Positions 46,001 to 55,716 of a stretch of 64,000 nt of DNA are shown piece after piece. Numbering within the stretch: the stretch's first letter is position 1; every line of letters starts with the position of its first letter. A model generated the notes under the pieces. The model was not told the origin of the DNA. It searched no databases and worked only from the letters and a program-made list of their open reading frames with translations. Origin of the DNA: Liquidambar formosana (Eukaryota; Streptophyta; Magnoliopsida; Saxifragales; Altingiaceae). The stretch lies in NCBI GenBank assembly GCA_039720395.1, contig CM077823.1, forward strand, positions 34,306,371-34,370,370. Direction: 5' to 3'. The translations under genes were made by a program, and so were the position numbers.

Positions 46001-46166
46001 TGCCTTGCGTATTCTAGCCTCCGATCCAGATCTCTACGTAGCCATGATAGACGAAAAAATCATTGCCAAGATTGGGTCAAGGTATGAGGTTGGAGACCTT
46101 GTCCCTCCAGGCTTCCAAATTGCTACTTCTGGAAATGATTATGCCGTATGGGAGAAAACAATGTAA
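43005..46166 (+). CDS. AMY1: Secreted alpha-amylase, copy 1 (GH13)
   Basis: Four exons: 43005-43088, 43175-43307, 44356-45161 and 45912-46166; 425 aa, the usual length for plant secreted amylases. The first 23 or so residues ([20 protein letters not shown]) form a signal peptide, so the enzyme should enter the secretory pathway and cut alpha-1,4 bonds in starch. Conserved GH13 regions: DIVINH (110-115), GWRFDFARG with nucleophile Asp202, AVGEIWN with acid/base Glu227, and [10 protein letters not shown] with Asp310. The GNPDSG...DPAPDVDH loop corresponds to the calcium-binding region. Exon 4 encodes the C-terminal beta-sheet domain ending AVWEKTM. The motif order matches cereal AMY1/AMY2. A poly(A) signal AATAAA is at 46288. 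Intact and probably functional. Confidence 0.95.
43632..43751. mobile_element. 120-bp MITE in amylase intron 2 (copy 1)
   Basis: Ends AATGTTCAGGTG and CACCTGAACATT are perfect inverted repeats, with GCTGATG...CATCAGC paired further in. Orthologous copies are at 50889-51008 (copy 2) and 63644-63763 (copy 4). Copy 3 lacks it but retains CAATGTTCTAAA at the site, so either copy 3 lost it or it inserted after copy 3 diverged. Confidence 0.8.
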
Positions 46167-46734
46167 CGATTTTATGATCATTTTTAAAATGTATATGTAA
46201 CAGAGTTTATGACCCAATTAATAATATCTCTGTTATAAGTGAATTTGAAGTCTTCAACAAATTTATATGTTGAATTATTATTGATGAAATAAAAGCTAAG
46301 GCATCCAATCATTATAAAGTTTTGTTTCTTATATTTTTGGCAAGAGGAAATCCACAGTAAGCTTTTAGAGGTACTGAGGACCAACAACTCAACCATATTA
46401 TTTTATAGATAAAAGGATAATACCCAGTATTATCTTTAAACGAGGGATTAAGAGATGTGAGTTGGATTGATGGAGTGTCTTTTTTTTTTTTCTTTCTTTC
46501 TTTCTTTTTTTTTTTTCATTTTTTTTTTCTCAAGATTGGAATTTGTGCCTTGTGCACTTGGTTGTATGAGAATCTAACTATTACATCAGACAAAGGTCCC
46601 TTAATAAATGTAGAAAAGGAATATTAAGGGTTTTTTTTTTTGGTTATGCCAAACGATTGGTATCCTAGGCCTTACTCCTACTAAGGTTAAGACCCAGACT
46701 AGTCCCTCTTCAAGCTTGAGTTCGGATTCAGTGC

Positions 46735-46954
46735 TGGGGTCAAAAAACCTAGCACTGTTCCGGGTTAAGGGGATCACGACACCTTGGAATAGTAAAGCAA
46801 GTGAACGGCTCGGATCAAAAGATCAAAAAGCACTCCCATTGAGGTCATTTCAACAACTTTTTTGATTTTTTGATCCAAGCCGTTCATTTGCTTTATTGTG
46901 CTAAGGTGTCATGATCCCCTTAACCCAACATAGTGCTGAGTTTTTTTTACCCCA
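46735..46954. mobile_element. 220-bp hairpin MITE downstream of amylase copy 1
   Basis: Two arms of about 95 bases are inverse repeats: GGGTTAAGGGGATCACGACA versus, as reverse complement, GGGTTAAGGGGATCATGACA, with AAGCAA(G/A)TGAACGGC shared further in. The transcript could fold as one long hairpin. The same insertion lies after copy 2 (54799-55019) but not after copy 3, so it predates the copy 1/copy 2 split. Confidence 0.85.
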
Positions 46955-46965
46955 TCACTATTGGT

Positions 46966-47321
46966 TAGGGGTGCAAATCGGTCCGGGCCGGTCCGGGTCA
47001 GAGGTGTTTCTGGACCGGACCGAACTAATTCGGGACTCTAAAATTTGTCCCGGAACCGGACCGATTTAGGCTTGGACCGGGACCGGGACCGGACCGAAAA
47101 ATTCGGTCCGGGCCGGTCCGGTTCTTGGTTTGTTTGTTTGTTTTTTTTTGTTTTGTTTTTTTTGTTTTTGTTTTTGTTTTTGGTTTTTTTTTTGTTTTTT
47201 GTTTTAGTTTTGTTTTTGGTAAAAGGTAAGAAATTTATTGAATAAGAATTATTATTCATTGAATAATACTTATTTATTGAGTATAATACATTAATATTAA
47301 CATATAATTATATATCTAATC

Positions 47322-47355
<34 letters not shown>

Positions 47356-47553
47356 TTATATATTTTTTTGGAATTCGGGAATTCGGTCCGGTCCGGGACT
47401 AAACCCCTTAAACCGTGGCCCGGACCGAAGTAATTCGGGACTTAAGATTTTGGACCGGAATCGGACCGAATTTGATTTGGCCCGGACCGGACTGGACCGA
47501 ATTGCACGGAACGGTCCGGTCCTCGGGTCTACCCGAACCATTTTGCACCCCTA
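46966..47553. mobile_element. hAT-like element with GGTCCGG subterminal repeats (588 bp)
   Basis: Ends are TAGGGGTGCAAATCGGTCCG and, as reverse complement of the right end, TAGGGGTGCAAAATGGTTCG. The 8-bp flanks CTATTGGT (46958-46965) and CTATTGGC (47554-47561) differ at one base. Many CCGGACCG words fill both ends; the middle holds T-runs and (TA)n. Absent after copy 2. Confidence 0.92.
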
Positions 47554-47561
47554 CTATTGGC

Positions 47562-47770
47562 TAGTCATTCCACGCCACCAAAAGGTGTAGCCCTCATCTT
47601 TGCATCAAAAGTCTTATGTCTCTTTTAATTCATTCCACATGTTAATCATTGTTTATCAATGGGAAATCCAATGTTAGTGGGATCCATTTGTACCTTTCTG
47701 ATCTTACATAAATAGCTCTACTGGGCTTAGCCAAAAAAAAAATAATAATAATAAGAAAAAAGGTAAAAAA

Positions 47771-47802
<32 letters not shown>

Positions 47803-48025
47803 GTAGATGGCTTTGCTGGACTGCAAAACCAAGACTCGTTGGTGGCCTACTGTCCGTGCTAGGTTGATTTTGTTTTTTACCTGTCTTGGTCTAAATAACA
47901 TAGGCTCGACCCATCAAGACTTTTTCATTTTTTTTTTTTTTTTTTTGGGGGTACAATTAGAGGAAATCCAATCCTAATTTATCATAATCCTATCATTTCC
48001 TCACCTTCCTTGATATCCTAATGGC
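47562..48025. other. Spacer between amylase units 1 and 2, no gene
   Basis: Contains a (TA)n run near 47771-47801 and a T-run near 47930. Not shared with the spacer before copy 4, where homology starts only at 48026. Confidence 0.5.
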
Positions 48026-48618
48026 TTCATCAAGGGTTTAATTTCTTTTGTGCCCTTCTCATCTTGAATCCCAACATTCAATTCTATTGGGCCAACCATA
48101 CTCGAAAGCTCCCTAGGTAATTGACATTAATTCTTCAATTTGTTTTATATAAGAACCTGTCTTGCAAAATCAATTTGTTTTATTTTATAAACTACACGAA
48201 TGAATTTTTTACACTCAAATTTCACAATACATTTAGACACCTCATTTGGAGTGAAATTCATCCAACTAATTGGAACATGCTGAATTTTGACATTTAAAAA
48301 AAAAAAAAACTGAAACAAAAAAACTAAACTAGAAGTCAAAAATCACTAAATTGTATGTCCTACACAAAATAAATAGACGAAATATAGTAGAATTTTAAAT
48401 TTACCCTGTTGGTCCTTCAATTGTGATAAACAAAAACCAGAGTATAATTTATAAACTTCTTTATGACATTAATTTTACCACAAAAATGCTTTGCTTTTTT
48501 TCTTTGTTGGGGAAGGGGAGACAATTCAAGATTGGCAAATATTTACACCTAGAACTATATTTGAGCACTTTATACACATAACAAAAATCTTAGAATGTTT
48601 TGGAGGCCCTACTTGTCC

Positions 48619-48834
48619 GGATTCAGATTTGGTGCAGTTGGCTACTTTTACTGCATGGTGTAGTAAACGTAGGATGGATCGATGACACATGGGTAAGGAG
48701 GAGAAATGGAGGGCTATTAGGTGTTGAGCGTCAAATGCATTTCTCGAATTTCAGCCTTCCCTTTCTCCTCCTTTCCATGTGTCATCGATCCTACAGTTAC
48801 TACACCATGCAGTAAATGCACCAAATCCAAATCC
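48619..48834. mobile_element. Hairpin MITE, GATTTGGTGCAGT family, copy 2
   Basis: Left GGATTCAGATTTGGTGCAGT; reverse complement of right GGGATTTGGATTTGGTGCAT. Arms share ACTGCATGGTGTAGTAA and GTAGGAT. Part of the duplicated block. Confidence 0.8.
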
Positions 48835-49360
48835 CTACCTATCCCCTACCTGCACCCATGGACGAAGCCAACTATTCCCAATCGTGAAAGGAGCAGTCAA
48901 ACACCATTCATTACTTTCATTATACATTACTCTAAATTTCAATAGTGATGGTTATAAGCTTTTTACCCTCTTTTAATTTTTCGGTTTGTGATAAAAATAA
49001 CAAATGATTGGATGTCTCCGAAGGGAACTAAAAATAGGAAAAGATGAAGTTTTATAAATTTCTTGTAACATTAACTTAATCAAAAAATAAATAAATAAAT
49101 AAATCTAATAGTTAGTTAGTCCAAAGAGATAATGAGAAGTTAAACCTCAGACCTTCTTTTGACTTCTTAAGACGTAAATTCTCAGATTTTCTTTCGACTT
49201 CTTGAGACGTAAATCTTAAGAATGAAAAAGTTAAACCTCAGACCCTCTTTCGACTTCTTGAGATGTATATCCTCAGATTTTCTTTCGACTTCTAGAAACA
49301 TAAATGTTAAAAATCAATCATCCATCTCTAAAGCTTTCTCTCAAAATGCAAATAAACCAT

Positions 49361-49711
49361 GGGGCTAGCTATCTAACCCCCTTAGCTATTTTAGCTAGCC
49401 AAATCATTTTTTTCCTTCTCTAATGGGTTACCTATTTTAGCTATCGTTATTTCGGCTAGCTACATTTAGCTAGCGAATGTTCGCTAGCTAAACTATTTTT
49501 AGTTAAAAAGGTTACATTTGTCCTCTCCATATGCATCATTCCCTTTTTATCTCTCCACCAATTGATTAAAAAAAGAAAGATTATTAATAAAAATTTGAAA
49601 TAGCTCAAATTAAAAAAATGTCACTTGGATAACTAGTTAGCTATTTTAAAAAATGTCATTTTGCTAACTAAAGTAGCAAAAAAAATAGTTAATATCCTTG
49701 GAGATGCTTTT
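49361..49711. mobile_element. TAGCTAG-type MITE, copy 2
   Basis: Begins about GGGGCTAGCTATCTAACCCC and ends GGAGATGCTTTTAGTCC. It abuts the conserved amylase promoter block, and unit 1 has different DNA at this point, so the element marks a rearrangement boundary between unit 1 and units 2/4. Confidence 0.65.
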
Positions 49712-50265
49712 AGTCCTTCCTCAAGCCTATGCATTCGATAAGTGAATAAACAGCGAGTTAGAGAATGAAACTCAAAACTTTCAATTTTTGAAACGTAATC
49801 CTTTGTTATGTCCACCACTCTTGTAGGTTTGTAAGATAATAATAAGAATAATAAAAACAAATGTGAATACAAATAGATGAGAAAAAATATACAAACTCAA
49901 ATCAGAAGTTTCCTGAAAATTCCCCCACAATTCTCCCCTTGGACTTTTCCTTAACTATCGCTTGATTTTTCTCTTGTTTTTTTTTTATTCCTTGATAGCA
50001 TTGTACCAGTCAATTTTGTGGGCTATTGCAGTCAAGTTTTCACAGCTTGATCTTATCAGTGCAGAAATATATAACGAGAGAATAGTCACAAAGGAGACCC
50101 TGGGTCAACTTCACTACTTTTGTAATTTATACTAATTAATTAAAATGACAAATGGATTAGCCTATGTTACCCGGCAAAACCTAATTAATATCCCCAAATA
50201 TGACTGGGAGTTAGAAAAATTATATATACACACACGAAACTACATTTACAAACATACAAGAAAAC

Positions 50266-53200
50266 ATGAGCAGTACCACTTCTCTATGCTATCTCCTATT
50301 TTTCATCTCTCTCATACCCAACTTCACATCTTCTCAAATATTATTTCAGGTACATATAAGAAATAATATATATATATTGTGTTATTCTCCAACTATTGAA
50401 TTCTATGTGATTAAAATAAAGGTTTCTTGACAGGGGTTCAACTGGGAATCATGGAAGAAGGAAGGAGGATGGTACAACTTCTTGAAAAACTCCATTCCTG
50501 AACTGTCCACCTCTGGAGTTACCCATGTTTGGCTTCCTCAACCTGCTCAGTCTGCTGCACCTGAAGGTATAAACCATGTGAAGTCATCCTGTTGTACACC
50601 TATACTCTGCCTTGAAATGATTGGGTTTCTCTTGTTAATCTTGCATGAATAATATAAACTATAATTGTTTGTAGAGTTTTCTCGATCATCTTAATTCTGT
50701 TATAGTTAGACACGGTTTCTTCTAATTAAGTTGTATTAGTAATTCAAATTCAGTAACTATAGTTGCTTATGGTGTTATTGTATCTGATTTCTACCTGATT
50801 TTGATGCAATGCAGTCTAGCTGTATGATCAAATGATTATAAGTTTCTGGTGATATATATTTATATGTAGACATGTACATCTATACAGCAATGTTCAAGTG
50901 CTTGACGGCACGCATATGTGTCACTGATAGTGATTGTTCATATTTGTCACACTCTTGCGCGTGATTGTCATGAACAGTCCTCATCAGCGTTGCACCCACT
51001 TGAACATTTCATATCATATAGGTTAAGTATATATAGTAAGTGGTACTTTTCTTTTTCTTTGTTTTTTTTTTTTCTGTCTCATTATATTTTAGTCTTGGCC
51101 AAAATGCATTGGAAATGTTAAGTGTTGAAATTTCTTTGCAAAATTTTCTTCAAGGCTCTGTTAGGACCTTAGAAAGTAGGAGGGAAAGGAAAAGAAAATT
51201 CTTAAAATTGATTTAAAATGATTTGCTTTCTTTAGCATTTTCTTTTATGAGTTCCTTTTCTTTCCCTAGTTCTTCTCAAGATCCAAATATAGGCTAAAGG
51301 TCAAAGAAGAAATTTTGAAAATTTGAAGTTTAAGTACTTTGAATGTTCAAAACTTTGAAAGTTCTTGTAATAAAAATAAAATTTAAAAATTTAAAAAATC
51401 CATAACTTGGTCGCAATTCAAAATGTGTGATTCTTGTTATCTTTTCATTTGTTGCTGCTTATGAAGGGAGTACTTGAGTTCAGATTCAGAGATGATGGTG
51501 ATCATTGCAACAATAATTTAAAAATGGGGACTTTGGCTACAAGTCCACAAAGTTGGACTTGTGCAGCCGTAAGTTCATCATAAAATGTTATGTAGCCAAA
51601 GGTTCCCCTTAAATATTTTCAAACAATATTACCCTTTTAAAAACGTCCCTCTTATAAAGTTACATATAATCAATATAACTATTTTTTTTAATGCATAATT
51701 TTATATTCATCATGGGTCTTTTTACTAATTTTCCAAAAAAAAAAAAAAAAAAAAAAAATCAATTAAATCTGAGCAAACATCTACTTGTAACTAAAGTATA
51801 TACTAAACTTACAGAAAAAAAGTTACATGAAAACAATTACTTTTAAGTTAATTGTGACTTAATTTTAGTCACAAAATATTTAAATTTTACAATTTTTTAG
51901 TTTCAAACAAATTAATTTAACTGATTCAATAGTTGCATCTAATAAATTTAATAATTTTGTTTGGGGAATTGAACCCACATTAAAATAGTTACATGTTCAT
52001 TTATTTTAAAACCAATACATGTAAATAAGTAATCAATTTAACTATTTTTTTTGTACATAATTTTATTTTCATCAAGGGTCTTGTTTCGAAAGACTCGACG
52101 AATAGATTTCAAATATATTAATTTTATTGGAAGTCAATGTGTAGATCAAAAGTTATGTCCTTTTAGAATTTGAAAACAAAAAATAACATTTAAGGGTACA
52201 CTTGACTTTATGCGTTTACTACGGTTACAAAAATAAACTCATTTTACTTAAAAGTAAACTTATAGCTACATAAGTTGGTCGCGTAGATCTATGCCTCCAT
52301 AAGTCGTACAAAAGTAGACATTTTGCTAATTTCCCCTTTAAAATTAATATGTAATTCCTGTATGCCGTGACAGAGATTACCCATCTTTCATTTGAAATTT
52401 TTTCCTTGATCTCATGCTTCAATGCATTTTTTCCTTTATCTCTCAAGGGTACCTGCCAGGAAGGCTCTATGATCTCAACGCGTCAAGATATGGAAACCAA
52501 GATGAATTAAAGTCACTGATTAATGCCTTTCATGGCAAGGGAATTCAATGCATTGCAGACATAGTAATAAACCACAGAACTGCAGAAAGGCAAGATGAGA
52601 GAGGAATATATGCCATCTTTGAAGGAGGAACTCCGGATGATCGCCTCGACTGGGGGCCATCTTTTATCTGCAGTGATGACACTCGATATTCTGATGGCAC
52701 AGGGAATCTTGATAGTGGAGCCCCATATGATCATGCTCCAGACATTGACCACACAAACACACGGGTCCAAAGAGAGCTATCGGACTGGATGAATTGGCTA
52801 AAAAATGATATTGGGTTTGATGGATGGCGATTCGACTTGGTTAGGGGATATTCCCCAGCTTTTACCAAGTTATATATGGAAAATACTATGCCAAAATTTG
52901 CAGTAGGGGAAATTTGGAATTCACTTGCCTATGGGAGTGATGAAAAACCGGTGTACAACCAGGATGGTCATCGGAAGAACCTTGTGGACTGGGTAAAAGC
53001 TGCTGGTGGAGTTGTGACAGCATTTGATTTTACGACTAAAGGGATACTTCAAACTGCGGTCGAAGGGGAGCTAGGGAGGATGAAAGATTCAAATGGAAGG
53101 GCTCCAGGAATGATTGGGATGTTGCCAGGAAATGCTGTGACTTTCATAGATAATCATGATACACAACAAAATTGGCCATTCCCGTCGGACAAAGTCATGC

Positions 53201-54259
53201 AGGGATATGTTTATATTCTCACTCATCCAGGGATCCCATCAATAGTAATTCCTAAATCCTCGTTTCTTTTTAGCTTTCTTTTTCTATCTGGATGGTTAAT
53301 ATCATTATATTATTGACTAAAGCTGTTTTAAGTACCCAAAAATTATATCCAGAAAAGGGTTCTTGAATCCTCTAGTCCTGTGTTTGGAGTGGAGGATTTA
53401 TAATTTGTTGACGACAAATTCTTCGGCTGCCCAAAACGTAGAACAACTTCATTTGTTGTGCCAGAAGTATCTCTAGAATATAAACTGGCTAAAAGACCAC
53501 CATTCAAATCACAATGTGCAGCACTTGCATAACATTAGTAATAGAAACATCAGAGCACTTGGAGTTTTCGGCAACCTTGTCTAGGATCTGCTTTCTTAAA
53601 TCACTGGTGTTGATGCCCAATATGTTGCCCAACACACGTTGGTTATCCTAGTAAGCAAAACATAGAAAAAAGGTAGCATTTATATTTAGATTTTTTTTTT
53701 TTTTGATTAAGCAACATTTATTTTTAGAGTAAGCATTAAGTTTTAATGTTTGAACTCCTGCTCCTTTCCAAGTCTATAGTTGTAATGGTTTTGAGAAAAG
53801 GAGCAATGCATGCTATATGCAATTAGCAGGTCCAACTCCAATCTCCCATCACTATCGCATATCAGCGATGATAAACTCAAACAATGGATCATATTGATAG
53901 GAAATTCTTCCGTTATGTTACCGTTGATTAGTGTATTCTTAGAAAATCAAATCTGCCCGTAGGTTATACTTGGAACTCATTTGTGTGTTATCATCTTGTG
54001 ACAGTTTTATAACCACTTCTTTGACTGGGGTCTGAAAGACGAGATCTCTAAGCTCACTGCAATCAGAACAAGGAACGGGATCAAACCCAGCAGTGCCTTG
54101 CGTATTCTAGCCTCCGATCCAGATCTCTACGTAGCCATGATAGACGAAAAAATCATTGCCAAGATTGGGTCAAGGTATGAGGTCGGAGACCTTGTCCCTC
54201 CAGGCTTCCAAATTGCTACTTCTGGAAATGATTATGCTGTATGGGAGAAAACAATGTAA
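50266..54259 (+). CDS. AMY1: Secreted alpha-amylase, copy 2 (GH13, with a three-codon deletion)
   Basis: Four exons: 50266-50349, 50434-50566, 52448-53244 and 54005-54259; 422 aa, fully open, with intact splice sites and signal peptide. The nucleophile Asp202 (RFDLVRG), acid/base Glu227 (GEIWN) and Asp310 (NHDT) are kept. Conserved neighbours are changed: FDFARG became FDLVRG, DPAPD became DHAPD in the calcium loop, and FYDHFFDW became FYNHFFDW at the start of exon 4. An in-frame 9-bp deletion removes Gly-Ser-Thr right after NHDT. The GST loop is conserved in cereal amylases. The protein may be weakened, altered or inactive, yet no stop or frameshift has arisen. Intron 2 carries an 811-bp transposon. 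Poly(A) signal at 54382. Confidence 0.93.
50889..51008. mobile_element. 120-bp MITE in amylase intron 2 (copy 2)
   Basis: Orthologous to 43632-43751; the left end reads AATGTTCAAGTG and the right CACTTGAACATT, so a compensating change keeps the terminal pairing. Confidence 0.8.
51526..52336. mobile_element. Mutator-like non-autonomous element in intron 2 of copy 2 (811 bp)
   Basis: Ends are GGGGACTTTGGC and, as reverse complement of the right end, GGGGAAATTAGC. The 9-bp flanks TTTAAAAAT (51517-51525) and TTTAAAATT (52337-52345) differ at one base. Copy 1 shows the empty site (AATTTAAAATTAATATG near 44255-44272). The body is AT-rich and non-coding. Confidence 0.9.
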
Positions 54260-54798
54260 CGATGTTATGATCATTTTTAACATGTATATGTAACAGAGTT
54301 TATGACCCAATTAATAATATCTCTGTTATAAGTGAATTTGAAAGTCTTCAACAAATTTATATGTTGAATTATTATTGATGAAATAAAAGCTAAGGCATCC
54401 AATCATTATAAAGTTTTGTTTCTTTTCTTGTTGGCAAGAGGAAATCCACAGTAAGCTTTTAGAGGTACTGAGGACCAACAACTCAACAAGATTATTTTAT
54501 AGATAAAAAGACAATACCCAGTATTATCTTTAAACGAGGGATTAAGAGATGTGAGTTGGATTGTTGGAGGGTCTTTTTTTTTTCTTTTTTCCTCTCAAGA
54601 TTGGAATTTGTGCCTTATGCACTTGGTAGTATGAGAATCCAACTATTACATCAGACAAAGGTCCCTTAACAAATGTAGAAAAGGAATATTAAGGTTTTTT
54701 TTTTTTGTTATGCCAAACGATTGGTATCCTAGGCCTTACTCCTCCTAAGGTTAAGACCCAGACTAGTCCCTCTTCAAGCTTGAGCTCGGATTTAGTGC

Positions 54799-55019
54799 TG
54801 GGGTCAAAAAAACCTAGCACTATGTTGGGTTAAGGGGATTGCGACACCTTGGCGCAGTAAAGCAAGTGAATTGCTTGGATCAAAAGATCAAAAAGCACTC
54901 CCATTGAGGTCATTTCAACAACCTTTTTGATTTTTTAATCCAAGCCGTTCATTTGCTTTATTATGCTAAGGTGTCTTGATCCCCTTAACCCAACAAAGTG
55001 CTGAGTTTTTTTTACCCCA
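54799..55019. mobile_element. Hairpin MITE downstream of amylase copy 2
   Basis: Ortholog of 46735-46954 with the same arms and flanks. Homology to unit 1 ends a few bases after its right end (CCATCACTA), and promoter sequence of unit 3 begins. Confidence 0.85.
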
Positions 55020-55277
55020 TCACTAAAATAAACAAATGAGCAAAGCTAATATAAACAAATATGAATAGAAGTAGGTGAGAAAAGACAATACAAGTTCAAA
55101 TAAGAAGTTTCTTGAATGTTCCCCCACAATTCTCTTCTTGGACTTTTTCCATAACTATCACTTGATTTTTCTCTTGGGTTCCTTTTTATTTTTATTTTTT
55201 GTTTTTTAAGCATTGTACAAGTCAATTTTATGGGCAATTTCAATCAAGTACGTTTTCACACCTTCATCTGGTCAGTG

Positions 55278-55385
55278 CAGCACTTTCTGACTAGAGATAG
55301 TGACAAAGGAGACCCTGGGTCAACCTCCCACTGACCAGCACTATCTAACTAGAGATAGTGATAAAGGAGACCCCGGGTCGACCTC
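55278..55385 (+). repeat. Tandem duplication of a promoter block in amylase copy 3
   Basis: Fifty bases at 55278-55327 recur at 55336-55385 with five differences: CAGCACTTTCTGACTAGAGA versus CAGCACTATCTAACTAGAGA, then AGTGA(C/T)AAAGGAGACCC(T/C)GGGTC(A/G)ACCTC. The single-copy counterpart is conserved in all other amylase promoters, about 170-210 bases before the ATG. Confidence 0.9.
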
Positions 55386-55556
55386 ACCCCTTTTATACTA
55401 ATTAATTAATCAAAATGACAAATGGATAGCCCTGATTACCCTTCAGAACCTAATTAATATCCCCAAAAAAGGAGCAACTCCCAATTCCCAAATATAACAG
55501 GGAGTTAGAAAAAACTATATTTACAGAAAACTACATACACAAACATACAAGAAAAC

Positions 55557-55656
55557 ATGAGCATTAGCACTTCTCTATGCTATCTCCTATTTTTCATCTC
55601 TCTCATACCCAACTTCTCATCTTCTCAAATATTATTTCAGGTACATACAAGAAATA

Positions 55657-55716
<60 letters not shown>

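Larger units (their letters stand above)
48026..51243 (+). repeat. Segmental duplication, block A (amylase unit 2 upstream to intron 2)
   Basis: Highly similar to 60409-64000, starting at TTCATCAAGGGTTTAATTTC in both and continuing to the window edge. The two blocks differ by small indels and by the MITE at 60836-61245. They share the GATTTGGTGCAGT hairpin MITE, the TAGCTAG MITE, the amylase promoter, exons 1-2 and the intron 2 MITE. Copies 2 and 4 are therefore sisters. Confidence 0.92.
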
